This document shows, piece by piece, positions 40,955 through 50,389 of a stretch of DNA of 64,000 nucleotides (position 1 is the stretch's first letter; the number at the start of each line of letters is the position of its first letter). The notes under the pieces were generated by a model that was not told the origin of the DNA, searched no databases, and was given only the letters and a program-made list of their open reading frames with translations. The translations under genes and the position numbers were made by a program. The stretch lies in assembly GCA_949297365.1 (NCBI GenBank), contig CASFSL010000040.1:1-64000 (forward strand), read 5' to 3'. The stretch comes from an uncultured Bacteroidales bacterium. Lineage in GTDB: Bacteria; Bacteroidota; Bacteroidia; Bacteroidales; UBA932.

Positions 40955-41574
40955 AGAAAGGACAGGGCATTCGGTCCCTCATTGAAGAGCAGGTCCAGTA
41001 CCGACAGTCCGGGTATGAATCCGAATTTTTCAGAAAACACCTGATAGTAAGATTTGAAGCGGTTCCGGAACATCTCCGGGACTGCTTTTTTAGGATGTAT
41101 GGCATCCCGCAAGTCCAGGACATCCGGGCCATACTCCTGGATATATTCTCCGGAGAAGGAGACCCGGCATCTAAGCCCCAGCAGTTCCAGCAACTTGACT
41201 GTAAGAGCCGTATTGAGTTCAAAAAGAGTCTGTGGACGAGAATCCAGAATGGCGAATACATCGTCCTGATAATATTCGAAAAACGCCGATGTGCGATAGG
41301 CCGACACCAGGGCCCGCTCATGCTGCTGAAGCCAGGGCTTCGAATAATCCATCATGACAGACCTTATCCCTCTGTTTCCGTCCTGAGCGGACACGGGAAC
41401 AGTCAGAGACAAAATACCGTCGCAGGCATATATCCTGCAACGGTTTCTGTATGATTGCTTCACATAGGACTCACTGTCCTCTATCAGGAGATGTCCGGTC
41501 GCGGCTGCGGCCATAAAGTACTCCACCGGAGGGAAATACGCAGTGGTCACCACCGCATATCCGCCACTAGTCAT
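40951..41574 (-). CDS. WbqC family protein
   Basis: A 207-residue protein of the WbqC family (YFPPVEYFMAAAATGHLLIED at the N-terminus, YVKQSYRNRCRIYACDGILSLTVPV, and a helical C-terminus GLSVLDLLFNEGPNALSFL). The family is found in O-antigen and envelope gene contexts but has no settled activity. It overlaps the end of lpxA by 8 nt and is therefore co-translated with the lipid A genes. The 3' end meets the convergent outer-membrane gene. Confidence 0.85.
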   Translation of the reverse strand: MTSGGYAVVTTAYFPPVEYFMAAAATGHLLIEDSESYVKQSYRNRCRIYACDGILSLTVPVSAQDGNRGIRSVMMDYSKPWLQQHERALVSAYRTSAFFEYYQDDVFAILDSRPQTLFELNTALTVKLLELLGLRCRVSFSGEYIQEYGPDVLDLRDAIHPKKAVPEMFRNRFKSYYQVFSEKFGFIPGLSVLDLLFNEGPNALSFL

Positions 41575-42361
41575 CAGCTGAGAGATCTGAGTACTTGACG
41601 ATTCCTCTCTTGGAGGCGCGGATGAAGTTGAGAATATTGTCCCTCTCTATGCAGGGCGGGACCTCTCTTTCCACCTCTACGCAGGCATCGCTGCGGTTGA
41701 GTCCGCTGTTGTAGATGATGCGGTATATCTCGCGGATACGGTCTATCTGCTCGTTGGTGAATCCCCTTCGGCGGAGTCCTACGTTATTGAGTCCGCAGAA
41801 AGACAGAGGAGAACGTCCCACGAGGGCATAGGGCGGAACATCCTTGGCTATCTTGGAACCGCCCTGAATCATGGCATGCATACCGATGCGGGTGAACTGA
41901 TGTGCCAGCGAGCCGCCTCCGATGATAGCCCAGTCGTCCACATCCGTCTCTCCGGCCAGTCCCACATAGCTGACCTGGATTACGTGATTGCCGATACGGC
42001 AGTCATGGGCCACATGCGCATAGGACATGATCAGGCAGTTGTCGCCTATCTTGGTAAGCATCTTTCCGCTTGCGGCTGTTCCTCGGTTGACGGTCGCGCA
42101 CTCGCGGATGACCGTATTGTTGCCTATCTCCACCCATGTGACCTCACCGGAATACTTCATGTCCTGAGGTATGGCTCCGATGACGGCACCGGGGAATATC
42201 TTGCAGTTCTTACCTATCTTAACATAGTCGAAAATAGTCACATGAGGACCGATAACACATCCTTCGCCTATTTCCACATTCTCCGCAATGTAGCAATATG
42301 GACCTATCTCCACATTTGCGGCAATCCTGGCGTTGGGATGAACTGACGAAAATTGCATCAT
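41567..42361 (-). CDS. lpxA: Acyl-ACP--UDP-N-acetylglucosamine O-acyltransferase
   Basis: First step of lipid A synthesis: 3-O-acylation of UDP-GlcNAc. The 264-residue protein is a left-handed parallel beta-helix of hexapeptide repeats (IGPYCYIAENVEIGEGCVIG onward), with the catalytic His region MSYAHVAHDCRIGNHVI and a C-terminal helical domain (GLRRRGFTNEQIDRIREIYR). Starts at 42361 or 42358 are both possible. It follows lpxC by 7 nt. Confidence 0.95.
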   Translation of the reverse strand: MMQFSSVHPNARIAANVEIGPYCYIAENVEIGEGCVIGPHVTIFDYVKIGKNCKIFPGAVIGAIPQDMKYSGEVTWVEIGNNTVIRECATVNRGTAASGKMLTKIGDNCLIMSYAHVAHDCRIGNHVIQVSYVGLAGETDVDDWAIIGGGSLAHQFTRIGMHAMIQGGSKIAKDVPPYALVGRSPLSFCGLNNVGLRRRGFTNEQIDRIREIYRIIYNSGLNRSDACVEVEREVPPCIERDNILNFIRASKRGIVKYSDLSADD

Positions 42362-42368
42362 ATCTTGT

Positions 42369-43295
42369 TTAATTATTACCGTTTCTTAAAATCTCCCGCC
42401 GCATAATCTGTGCCACGGCAGTATTGATCCTGTGACCGGACTTATCCGCCGTCACATGACCCTTTATGCGTCTGCCGACAAGAGAAAAATCTCCGAGAAG
42501 ATCCAGCAGCTTGTGCCGGGCGCACTCGTTCGGGAAATGTAGACGGACATTGTCCAGATAGCCCTCGGGAAGCCTGTCCACTTTCTCCACATTGAAGAGA
42601 GCGGCCATACGGGCCAGGTCCTCCTCCGGAACCGGATGTTCCACTATCACCAGAGCATTGTCCAGGTCTCCTCCCTTTATAAGGTTGTTCTTGAAGAGAA
42701 ACTCTATCTCATGGAAAAACACGAAAGTACGGCAGGGAGCCACCTCCCTTGCGAAATCAGTACTGCCGTCATAATGGAACTTCTGAACGCCCAGAACGTG
42801 AGAATTGAAGTCTATAGTCAGACCCACGGAAAACTCTTCCGCCGGAAGGACTGTTATCTCCGAGCCGGACTTCTCATCCTTGTAATGAATCGGCTCGCTG
42901 ACCACAAAATACTGCCTTTCCGCATCCTGCTCCTCCAGTCCGTCCGGAAGTATGGCCCTGACATACGGAAGTGCGCTTCCGTCCAGTATGGGCACCTCGA
43001 AATTATCTACAGTAACCAGGGCATTGTCCACTCCCAGACCATAAAAGGCGGCCATCAAGTGTTCAAGAGTAGATATCCTGACCTCTCCGTTCTCAAGGGT
43101 AGTTCCGCGCTGGGTATATGTGACATAATCCACCAACGCCTCTATAACGGCACTGTCTCCGAGATCCTTCCTCAGGAATCTGATACCGTGATTGACAGGA
43201 GCGGGAGAAAGCTTCATCCTCACATTCTGTCCCGAATGCAGTCCCTTTCCTTCAAATATATATTCTCTCTTAAGAGTCTTCTGTCTGTCTGACAT
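42369..43295 (-). CDS. lpxC: UDP-3-O-acyl-GlcNAc deacetylase, not fused to FabZ
   Basis: Committed step of lipid A synthesis, zinc-dependent. The 308-residue protein has the catalytic LEHLMAA with Glu78 and His79, the LDGSALPYV block, and the zinc/base residues His261 and Asp265 in ARHKLLDLLGD and His288 in ADKSGH. The chain ends shortly after (REILRNGNN) and lpxA begins 7 nt later. In most Bacteroidales this gene encodes an LpxC-FabZ fusion of about 460 residues; here the FabZ half is absent. The LpxC active site itself is complete. Confidence 0.95.
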   Translation of the reverse strand: MSDRQKTLKREYIFEGKGLHSGQNVRMKLSPAPVNHGIRFLRKDLGDSAVIEALVDYVTYTQRGTTLENGEVRISTLEHLMAAFYGLGVDNALVTVDNFEVPILDGSALPYVRAILPDGLEEQDAERQYFVVSEPIHYKDEKSGSEITVLPAEEFSVGLTIDFNSHVLGVQKFHYDGSTDFAREVAPCRTFVFFHEIEFLFKNNLIKGGDLDNALVIVEHPVPEEDLARMAALFNVEKVDRLPEGYLDNVRLHFPNECARHKLLDLLGDFSLVGRRIKGHVTADKSGHRINTAVAQIMRREILRNGNN

Positions 43296-43310
43296 AAGTT
43301 TCAGTTTAAA

Positions 43311-44303
43311 TTACTTTTTCATACCGCTTCTGCGGAACATGGCATACGACCTGATGTAGTTCATATGCTCTATGGCCGGACTTCCCATATATACTTTTCC
43401 CTCCTCCTTGATGTCACCCTGGACACCGGCCTGGGCCGTGAGTTTGGTGCCGTCCGCGATATTGAGATGACCGGCTATGCCGACCTGACCGCCGAACATG
43501 CATGAGCGGCCTATCTTAGTGGAGCCGGCGATACCGGACTGCGCGGCAATCACGGTATTGGAGCCTATCACTACATTGTGCGCCACCTGTATCAGGTTGT
43601 CCAGCTTCACGCCTTTCTCAATAAGCGTCGTTCCCATAGTAGAGCGGTCTATCACCGTATTGGCCCCTATCTCGCAGTTGTCCTCTATGGTGACGATTCC
43701 GGTCTGAGGTATCTTCTTGTATGAACCGTCCTCTGTAGGAGCGAACCCGAAGCCGTCAGAGCCTATGACAGCCCCCGCCTGTATGATGCAGTTGTTGCCT
43801 ATCCTGCAGCCCCTGTATATCTTCACTCCCGGGTATATAATGCAGTTCTCGCCGATTGTGACACCTTCTCCAATATATACTAAAGGATATATCTGCGTAT
43901 TACGGCCTACCGTTGTCTTTTTGCCCACATAGGCATTGGCTCCCACATAGACACCTTTTCCAAGCCTTGCCGAGAACGCCACGTGAGACGACCAGGCCCT
44001 GCCGCGGCGTCTGGCGGCCTTCATCGTGTTGAGCAGGTCCAGAAGCGATGCGACGGCCTCATAGGCATTGTCCACCCTCACCAAAGTGGGCGACACGGCC
44101 TCCTTTGGTTCAAAGGACTTGTTTATGAGAACTATGCTGGCCTTACAGGTATAAAGATAATGTTCGTATTTGGGATTGGCCAGAAAACAGAGCGTCCCGG
44201 GCTTGCCGGACTCTATACGAGCCACGGAAGAGACTGTCACATCGGGATTTCCGACGATATCGCCTCCAAGATGCTCAGCTATCTGTTTTGCACTTACCTC
44301 CAT
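43311..44303 (-). CDS. lpxD: UDP-3-O-(3-hydroxyacyl)glucosamine N-acyltransferase
   Basis: Third lipid A step: N-acylation. The 330-residue protein has the N-terminal uridine-binding domain ([23 protein letters not shown]) and a hexapeptide-repeat beta-helix ([32 protein letters not shown]), with the catalytic His in [16 protein letters not shown] and a C-terminal helix. It leads the lpxD-lpxC-lpxA-wbqC run, with 15 nt before lpxC. Confidence 0.95.
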   Translation of the reverse strand: MEVSAKQIAEHLGGDIVGNPDVTVSSVARIESGKPGTLCFLANPKYEHYLYTCKASIVLINKSFEPKEAVSPTLVRVDNAYEAVASLLDLLNTMKAARRRGRAWSSHVAFSARLGKGVYVGANAYVGKKTTVGRNTQIYPLVYIGEGVTIGENCIIYPGVKIYRGCRIGNNCIIQAGAVIGSDGFGFAPTEDGSYKKIPQTGIVTIEDNCEIGANTVIDRSTMGTTLIEKGVKLDNLIQVAHNVVIGSNTVIAAQSGIAGSTKIGRSCMFGGQVGIAGHLNIADGTKLTAQAGVQGDIKEEGKVYMGSPAIEHMNYIRSYAMFRRSGMKK

Positions 44304-44352
44304 TATAAGTCTAATTTCACTATTAAAGAATTGTGCAAAGAAAATAATTTTT

Positions 44353-44384
44353 TTTGGATTATCAGCACAAAACCATTACTTTTG
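44353..44384 (+). promoter_or_regulatory. Promoter of rimP-nusA-infB
   Basis: TTTG at 44353-44356, a 20-nt spacer and TACTTTTG at 44377-44384. The predicted leader to the rimP ATG at 44459 is about 70 nt and contains a hairpin. Confidence 0.75.
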
Positions 44385-44402
44385 TCGCGATAAAGGATAG
44401 TG

Positions 44403-44425
44403 GAAAGGGACGGCGAGTCCCTTTC
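44403..44425 (+). promoter_or_regulatory. Leader hairpin before rimP
   Basis: GAAAGGGAC (44403-44411) pairs perfectly with GTCCCTTTC (44417-44425) around loop GGCGA. There is no T-tract, so it is not a terminator by itself. It may be a regulatory or processing element of the rimP-nusA-infB mRNA. Confidence 0.5.
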
Positions 44426-44458
44426 GTCTTATTAGCCACTCCCGTAAAACCGCATCAG

Positions 44459-44725
44459 ATGATTGAGAAACGCACCATAGAACAGATTGTAGAAAAGTAC
44501 ATGGAGGACAACAGACTGGTCCTCGTAGACGTGAAGGTCAACAAGGCCAACAACATAAAAGTGTTCTTCAGGGCTTTGGACAGACCGGTGTGCATAGATG
44601 ACTGCGTGGCCCTGAGCCGCTTCATAGAAGCCGGACTGGACCGGGACAAGGAGGATTTCTCCCTGATGGTCAGCTCTGCCGGAGACAACTGCGACAATAA
44701 TGAAAATGATATAGATAACAATTAA
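44459..44725 (+). CDS. rimP: Ribosome maturation factor RimP, N-terminal domain only
   Basis: RimP assists 30S maturation. The 88-residue product (start ATG 44459, MIEKRTIEQIVEKYMEDN) matches the RimP N-terminal domain: LVLVDVKVNKANNIKVFF and CVALSRFIEAGLDRDKEDFSL. At MVSSAG, where normal RimP continues (G...P) into the SH3-like C-terminal domain of about 65-70 residues, the chain turns into DNCDNNENDIDNN and stops. nusA begins 12 nt later, so no room remains for the missing domain in any frame. The position (first gene before nusA and infB) is the normal one. Confidence 0.85.
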   Translation: MIEKRTIEQIVEKYMEDNRLVLVDVKVNKANNIKVFFRALDRPVCIDDCVALSRFIEAGLDRDKEDFSLMVSSAGDNCDNNENDIDNN

Positions 44726-44736
44726 CAACAACCGAC

Positions 44737-45972
44737 ATGGAAGTAAACCTGATAAGTACGTTTGCCGAGTTCAAGGAGCTCAAGAACATCGACAGACCTA
44801 CCATGATGAGCGTGCTGGAAGACATCTTCCGCACCCAGTTGATTAAGATGTACGGCTCAGCCGACAACTTTGACATCATCATCAACATCGACAAGGGCGA
44901 CCTTGAGATCTGGAGAAACAGGGAGGTAGTCGAGAAAGTCGAGGATCCCAACACCCAGATATCGCTTGAGGAAGTCCACAAGATCGACCCCTCGTACGAG
45001 GTGGGAGAGGATTTCCCGGAAGAGGTCAAGCTGTCGGACTTCGGCCGCAGGGGTATCCTCAACCTGCGCCAGAACCTTCAGGGACGTATCGCCGACATCG
45101 AGAAAGCCAATCTCTACAACAAATACAAGGACCGTATACACGAGATACTGGTAGGCGAGGTTTATCAGGTATGGAAAAAGGAAGTGCTGGTCATGGACGA
45201 GGACGGCAACGAGCTGGTGCTGCCCAAGTCGGAGCAGATTCCCTCCGATTACTTCAAGAAAGGCGAGACCGTAAAGGCTGTCATCGAAAGCGTGGAGATG
45301 AGGAACAATACTCCCGTCATCACCCTGTCGCGTACGTCTCCCGCTTTCCTGGAGAGACTCTTCGAGCAGGAGGTGCCCGAAATCTTCGACGGACTCATCA
45401 CGATCAAGAAAGTGGTGCGCATCCCCGGTGACAGGGCCAAGGTGGCCGTAGAGTCCTACGATGAGCGCATCGACCCGGTAGGAGCATGCGTCGGTGTCAA
45501 GGGCTCGCGTATCCACAGCATCGTCCGCGAGCTGCGCAACGAGAACATCGACATCATCAACTGGACTTCCAACACCCAGCTTCTCATCCAGAGGGCCCTC
45601 AGTCCGGCCAAGATATCGTCCATGTCCATAGACGAGGAGACCAAGCACATCCGCGTCAACCTCAGTCCCTCTGAGGTATCCCTGGCCATCGGCAAGGGCG
45701 GCAGCAACATCAAGCTCGCAGGACAGCTTGCCGGCTACGAGATAGACGTATTCAGGGACAGCGAAGGCGGCGAAGAGGAAGAGGACGTGATGCTCGACGA
45801 GTTCAACGACGAGATCGAGCAGTGGATCATCGACGCCCTCAAGGGCATCGGCTGCGACACCGCAAAGAGCGTGCTCGCGCTTCCCGTAGAGGAGATCTGC
45901 CACAGAGCCGACCTCGATGAGGAGACAGTGGTGGAAGTACAGAAGATACTGAAAGCTGAATTTGAACAATAA
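44737..45972 (+). CDS. nusA: Transcription termination/antitermination factor NusA
   Basis: Binds RNA polymerase and nascent RNA. The 411-residue protein has the N-terminal polymerase-binding domain (residues 1-120), S1 domain (EILVGEVYQVWKKEVLVMD to VITLSR), KH1 (RAKVAVESYDERIDPVGACV), KH2 (LAIGKGGSNIKLAGQLAGYE) and an acidic linker leading to a C-terminal helical stretch (LDEFNDEIEQWIIDALK). The length and order are standard for Bacteroidota. It is 12 nt after rimP and 17 nt before infB. Confidence 0.97.
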   Translation: MEVNLISTFAEFKELKNIDRPTMMSVLEDIFRTQLIKMYGSADNFDIIINIDKGDLEIWRNREVVEKVEDPNTQISLEEVHKIDPSYEVGEDFPEEVKLSDFGRRGILNLRQNLQGRIADIEKANLYNKYKDRIHEILVGEVYQVWKKEVLVMDEDGNELVLPKSEQIPSDYFKKGETVKAVIESVEMRNNTPVITLSRTSPAFLERLFEQEVPEIFDGLITIKKVVRIPGDRAKVAVESYDERIDPVGACVGVKGSRIHSIVRELRNENIDIINWTSNTQLLIQRALSPAKISSMSIDEETKHIRVNLSPSEVSLAIGKGGSNIKLAGQLAGYEIDVFRDSEGGEEEEDVMLDEFNDEIEQWIIDALKGIGCDTAKSVLALPVEEICHRADLDEETVVEVQKILKAEFEQ

Positions 45973-45989
45973 TTTAAAACAAGTGATAT

Positions 45990-48836
45990 ATGGCGGGACA
46001 AGAGAAAATAAGAATCAACAAAGTACTTAAGGAATTCAATATCGGGCTGGGAACCCTGGTGGAGTTTCTCAGCAAAAAAGGATATGAGGTGGAGGCCCAT
46101 CCCAGTGCGCAGATCAGCGGTGAGGAATACGAGCTTCTCAAGAAGGAGTATGCCAAAGACCAGCGCATAAAGGAGGAATCTGCGAAAATATCCATCAAGA
46201 TTAAGGAAATCACCAAGAAAGAGACCCAGAAACAGGAACCTGAAGAGGAACCGTTTGAGGACGAGGTCATCATCAAGACCACAACCATCGATCATCCTTC
46301 CACTCCTGAACCCGCCATCACGGAGAAGAAGGCCGATCCTGCGCCCGTGAAAGAAGATGATGACACCCGCAGGCATGAACCGGCTCCTGCTCCGACTGCA
46401 CAGGAGGCCGCCGCTCCGGCTGCGGAGACTCCGGCTCCGGTAAAGGAAGAAAAGACTCTGGAAGAGCCCAAGGCAAAGCCGGAGCCGGCCGTCACTGACA
46501 ACGGCACCGGTCATGCAGGCCCCAGGATTCTCGGCAAGATAGACCTGAACAAAAAGCCGTCGAAGCCCCAGCCTGCACCGGCTCCTGCCAAGCCGACCCA
46601 GGCCAAGGAAACGGCAAAGGAAGTAAAAGCGAAAGACAACGCCGCGGAAAAGCATCCCGAGAGACACGAGGTGGAGCACATAGAGACAAAGGTCGAGAAA
46701 CTCGCCGGTCCTGTCATCAGCGGCAAGATAGACCTGTCCGCCTTCGAGAAGAAACACACTTCAGGAGGCGACAGAAACGGCCACCGCAAGCGCGAGCGCA
46801 TCAAGGGTCAGGGCGAGAAGGTGGACATAACCAAAGTGGACTCCGGCAGTCAGAAGAGCCGCAACAAGAAAGGCGGTGACAACAAGGACAGGAAGAACCG
46901 CAAGGAGAAACCCAAGCCTGTACGTGTGGAGATAGACGAGGATCTGATACAGAAGCAGATCAAGGAGACCTACGCCCGTATGACCGAAGGCAAGGGCAAG
47001 ACCAAGAGTTCCAAGCACAAGAGAGAGAAACGCGAGATGATCTCCCAGAAGATGGAGGAGGCCCGCGAGCAGCAGCAGCTTGAGAGCAGAATACTCAAGA
47101 TGACCGAATTTGTGACAGTCAACGATCTGGCAGTCATGATGAACATCCCGGTGACCAAAGTCATCGAGGCCTGCATGAACCTGGGCCTGATGGTCTCCAT
47201 CAACCAGCGTCTCGATGCCGATGCCCTCGTGCTGGTGGCCGAGGAATTCGGATACGAGGTACAGTTCGTCTCCGCCGATGAGGAAAGCGAGATTCAGGAG
47301 GAAGTGGACGATCCGGCAGATCTGGTAGAGCGTCCTCCCATCATCACCGTCATGGGTCATGTGGACCACGGTAAAACATCCCTGCTGGACTACATCCGCA
47401 AGTCCAACGTCATAGCCGGAGAGGCCGGAGGCATCACCCAGCACATCGGAGCCTACAATGTACAGCTGCCCGACGGCCGGCGCATCACCTTCCTCGACAC
47501 TCCGGGCCACGAGGCCTTCACCGCCATGCGTGCCCGAGGAGCGAAGATTACCGACCTGGTCATCATCATCGTGGCCGCCGACGATGCCATCATGCCCCAG
47601 ACCATAGAGGCCATCAACCATGCCCAGGCGGCCGGCGTTCCCATGGTATTTGCCATCAACAAGATAGACAAGCCGGGAGCCAATCCCGACCGCATCCGCG
47701 AGCAGCTTGCCAACATGAACATCCTGGTGGAGGACTGGGGCGGCAAGTATCAGTGTCAGGAGATATCGGCCAAGAAGGGCACCAACGTGGACAAGCTCCT
47801 CGAGAAAGTCCTGCTGGAAGCCGACCTGCTTGAGCTCAAGGCCAACCCTAACCGCATGGCCAAAGGTACGGTCATCGAGTCCTCCCTCGACAAAGGACGC
47901 GGCTATCTGGCCACTGTCCTGGTACAGAACGGAACTCTCCACGTGGGAGACATCATCCTCAGCGGCAGCTATTACGGCAGGGTCAAGGCCATGTTCAACG
48001 AGCGCGGACAGAAAGTATCCGAGGCCGACCCCTCCACTCCTGTGTCTGTGCTCGGACTCAACGGAGCCCCGACTGCCGGCGAGACATTCAACGTCATGGG
48101 CGATGAGAAAGAAGCCAAGGACCTGGCCAACAAGCGCGAGCAGCTCCTGCGCATCCAGGGTCTGAGGACTCAGAAACACATCACCCTCGAGGAAATCGGA
48201 CGCCGTATCGCCATCGGCAACTTCAAAGAGCTCAACATCATCGTCAAAGGAGACGTGGACGGCTCCATCGAGGCTCTCTCCGACTCCCTCATCAAGCTCT
48301 CCACCGAGGAGATACATGTGGACGTAATCCACAAGGCCGTCGGTGCCATCTCCGAATCCGATGTCCTGCTGGCCGCCGCATCCAACGCCATCATCATCGG
48401 ATTCCAGGTAAGACCCTCGGCCAACGCCCGCCGTCTGGCTGAGAAAGAGGAGATCGAGATCCGTCTCTACTCCGTCATCTATGATGCGATAAACGAGGTC
48501 AAGAGCGGTATCGAGGGTATGCTCGCTCCTGAGGAGAAAGAGGAAGTCACCGCCACCGCCGAGGTTCGCGAGACCTTCAAGATATCCAAGGTCGGCACCA
48601 TCGCCGGATGTATGGTCAAGGAAGGCAAGATCACCCGCAGTTCCAAGGTACGTGTCATCCGCGACGGCATCGTGGTCTACACAGGCGCGCTCGGCTCGCT
48701 CAAGCGTTTCAAGGACGATGTCAAGGAAGTCGCAGCCGGCATGGACTGCGGTCTGAACATCGACGGCTACAACGACATCAAGGTCGGCGACACCATCGAG
48801 GCCTACCAGATCGTCGAGATCAAGCGCAAGCTGTAA
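45990..48836 (+). CDS. infB: Translation initiation factor IF-2
   Basis: GTPase that places initiator tRNA on the 30S subunit. The 948-residue protein has an N-terminal IF2 helix domain ([20 protein letters not shown]), a long Pro/Ala/Lys/Glu-rich linker to about residue 370, a second IF2_N domain ([20 protein letters not shown]), and the G domain with GHVDHGKTS (G1), DTPGHEAF (G3) and NKIDKP (G4), then domains II-IV. It is the last gene of the rimP-nusA-infB operon and ends before a hairpin terminator. Confidence 0.98.
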   Translation: MAGQEKIRINKVLKEFNIGLGTLVEFLSKKGYEVEAHPSAQISGEEYELLKKEYAKDQRIKEESAKISIKIKEITKKETQKQEPEEEPFEDEVIIKTTTIDHPSTPEPAITEKKADPAPVKEDDDTRRHEPAPAPTAQEAAAPAAETPAPVKEEKTLEEPKAKPEPAVTDNGTGHAGPRILGKIDLNKKPSKPQPAPAPAKPTQAKETAKEVKAKDNAAEKHPERHEVEHIETKVEKLAGPVISGKIDLSAFEKKHTSGGDRNGHRKRERIKGQGEKVDITKVDSGSQKSRNKKGGDNKDRKNRKEKPKPVRVEIDEDLIQKQIKETYARMTEGKGKTKSSKHKREKREMISQKMEEAREQQQLESRILKMTEFVTVNDLAVMMNIPVTKVIEACMNLGLMVSINQRLDADALVLVAEEFGYEVQFVSADEESEIQEEVDDPADLVERPPIITVMGHVDHGKTSLLDYIRKSNVIAGEAGGITQHIGAYNVQLPDGRRITFLDTPGHEAFTAMRARGAKITDLVIIIVAADDAIMPQTIEAINHAQAAGVPMVFAINKIDKPGANPDRIREQLANMNILVEDWGGKYQCQEISAKKGTNVDKLLEKVLLEADLLELKANPNRMAKGTVIESSLDKGRGYLATVLVQNGTLHVGDIILSGSYYGRVKAMFNERGQKVSEADPSTPVSVLGLNGAPTAGETFNVMGDEKEAKDLANKREQLLRIQGLRTQKHITLEEIGRRIAIGNFKELNIIVKGDVDGSIEALSDSLIKLSTEEIHVDVIHKAVGAISESDVLLAAASNAIIIGFQVRPSANARRLAEKEEIEIRLYSVIYDAINEVKSGIEGMLAPEEKEEVTATAEVRETFKISKVGTIAGCMVKEGKITRSSKVRVIRDGIVVYTGALGSLKRFKDDVKEVAAGMDCGLNIDGYNDIKVGDTIEAYQIVEIKRKL

Positions 48837-48863
48837 CAGCCCGGTAGTCTTACTGAGAACAAG

Positions 48864-48900
48864 AATACCTGTCAGAGCACTGTCTCCGGCAGGTATTTTA
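48864..48900 (+). terminator. Terminator after infB
   Basis: AATACCTG at 48864-48871 pairs with CAGGTATT at 48890-48897, followed by TTATTT. It lies 28 nt after the infB stop. Confidence 0.7.
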
Positions 48901-48956
48901 TTTGGCAATTCGGATATTTTGGCCCACCTTTGCCGTACTTTATTTATTCGGAATTT

Positions 48957-50309
48957 ATGCAGCGTGACGCTATTGATTTCGGAACAGTAAACATCCCGTC
49001 CCTGTTCGGTAAGTATTTTGTAACCACACTGCTGGGGATGGTGAGCATGTCGGCGGTCACGGCCATCGACGGTATCTTCATAGGGCACGGAGTAGGCAGC
49101 GACGGCATAGCCGCCGTCAATATCTGCGTACCTGTATGGATGATATTCACCGGTCTCGGGCTGATGGCCGGAGCGGGCAGTTCCGTAGTGGCCTCGATAC
49201 ACCTGGCCCGCGGCAAGATCAAGGCCGCCCGGCTCAATGTCACCCAGGCCATCCTCTTCGTGACCATCATAGCCGCACTCGTAGCAGGTCTCATCATGAC
49301 CTTCCCCGAGACTACGGCCCGGATGCTCGGCTCCTCGGAACACCTGATGCCCCTCGTACTGGACTACCTGCTGTGGATAGTCCCGGCCCTGCCCTTCCAG
49401 ATGTGGCTCTCGGTGTCGCTCTTCATCATCCGCCTGGACGGAGCGCCGCAGTACGCCATGTGGTGCTCGGTCGTAACGGCTCTGATCAACACCGTCCTTG
49501 ACTGGCTTTTCATCTTCCCGCTCGGAATGGGCGTCAAGGGAGCGGCCATAGCCACAGGCATCAGCATCGTCATAGGCGGCTGCATGGGCATCGGCTACCT
49601 GTTGCTGCGGGCCAGGGTTGTGCGCCTGATCAAGTTGAAAATGAGCCGCAAGAGTATGCGCCTGAGTCTGCGCAACATCGGCTATCAGTGCAAGATAGGC
49701 TCCCCCGCCCTGCTAGGCGAGGCCACCATCGCCGTCCTCATGTTCATGGGCAATCAGGTCTTCATGCGATATCTCGGAGACGACGGCGTAGGTGCCTTCG
49801 GAGTGGCCTGCTACTACACCCCCTTCGTCTTCATGTTCGGCAACGCCGTGGCCCAGTCCGCACAGCCGATTATCAGCTTCAACTACGGAGCCGGCAAGAT
49901 GGACAGGGTATCATCCGCCAGCCGCCTGGCCATCATCACCGCCATCGTCTGCGGCACTGTCGGGATGGCCGTATTCATGCTCCTGCCCGGCCCCCTCGTA
50001 GGCCTGTTCATCGGCCAGGAGGGCAACGCCGCCCGCATCGCCATCGACGGCCTGCCCCTCTTCGCCCTCGGCTACATCTTCTACGTCACCAACGTAGCCT
50101 CCATCGGCCTCCTCCAGAGCCTCGAGAAGATGAAGCCCGCAATGCTCTTCGCCTGCCTGCGCGGCCTCGTCTTCATCGTCCCGAGCTTCATCATCATGCC
50201 CCGCCTGCTCGGTGACTCCGGCATCTGGCTCGCCATGGCCGTCTCAGAGGCCCTCACCACCGCCGCCATCGCCCTCTACTACTTCCTCGGCCGCCGGAGA
50301 AATCTCTAA
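48957..50309 (+). CDS. MATE family efflux transporter
   Basis: A 450-residue protein with about twelve hydrophobic segments in the MATE arrangement: LFGKYFVTTLLGMVSMSAVTAIDG with the family's IDGIFIGHGVG, GLGLMAGAGSSVVASIHLARG, and the second half repeating the pattern (GNAVAQSAQPIISFNYGAG). MATE proteins export organic cations or drugs with Na+ or H+. The start is set at the ATG at 48957; a TTG further upstream is less likely. Codons end in C or G almost throughout its second half, more than in many neighbours. Confidence 0.9.
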   Translation: MQRDAIDFGTVNIPSLFGKYFVTTLLGMVSMSAVTAIDGIFIGHGVGSDGIAAVNICVPVWMIFTGLGLMAGAGSSVVASIHLARGKIKAARLNVTQAILFVTIIAALVAGLIMTFPETTARMLGSSEHLMPLVLDYLLWIVPALPFQMWLSVSLFIIRLDGAPQYAMWCSVVTALINTVLDWLFIFPLGMGVKGAAIATGISIVIGGCMGIGYLLLRARVVRLIKLKMSRKSMRLSLRNIGYQCKIGSPALLGEATIAVLMFMGNQVFMRYLGDDGVGAFGVACYYTPFVFMFGNAVAQSAQPIISFNYGAGKMDRVSSASRLAIITAIVCGTVGMAVFMLLPGPLVGLFIGQEGNAARIAIDGLPLFALGYIFYVTNVASIGLLQSLEKMKPAMLFACLRGLVFIVPSFIIMPRLLGDSGIWLAMAVSEALTTAAIALYYFLGRRRNL

Positions 50310-50332
50310 TTTGCACTTTATAAGTGCAAATT
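50308..50332. promoter_or_regulatory. Palindrome 1 upstream of the ATPase gene
   Basis: AATTTGCACTT (50308-50318), TAT, AAGTGCAAATT (50322-50332): perfect 11-bp arms. It begins right at the MATE stop codon. Its core TTTGCACTTnnnAAGTGCAAA is repeated 32 bp downstream. It is a likely protein-binding site. Confidence 0.65.
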
Positions 50333-50341
50333 TTTCACATT

Positions 50342-50362
50342 TTTGCACTTGCCAAGTGCAAA
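50342..50362. promoter_or_regulatory. Palindrome 2, within the ATPase promoter
   Basis: TTTGCACTT (50342-50350), GCC, AAGTGCAAA (50354-50362). The centre is 32 bp (about three helical turns) from palindrome 1. Its TTTG can double as the -33 element, so an occupant would block the promoter. Confidence 0.65.
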
Positions 50363-50367
50363 TTTAC

Positions 50368-50375
50368 TATATTTG
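50368..50375 (+). promoter_or_regulatory. -7 element TATATTTG of the AAA/DUF4143 gene
   Basis: TAnnTTTG match 14 nt before the ATG at 50390. The distance to TTTG at 50342 is 22 nt, slightly longer than usual. Confidence 0.6.
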
Positions 50376-50389
50376 CAGAAAATTACAGT

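Noticed and set aside
44680..44736. Frameshift as an explanation of the short RimP
   Set aside because: No frame between 44680 and the nusA start can encode the missing 65-70 residues; the sequence is physically absent.
46761..49343. An 860-codon open frame on the minus strand
   Set aside because: It lies antisense to infB and into the MATE gene, arises from the codon bias of those genes and shows no family features. The same applies to the long minus frame at 44857-45969 opposite nusA.
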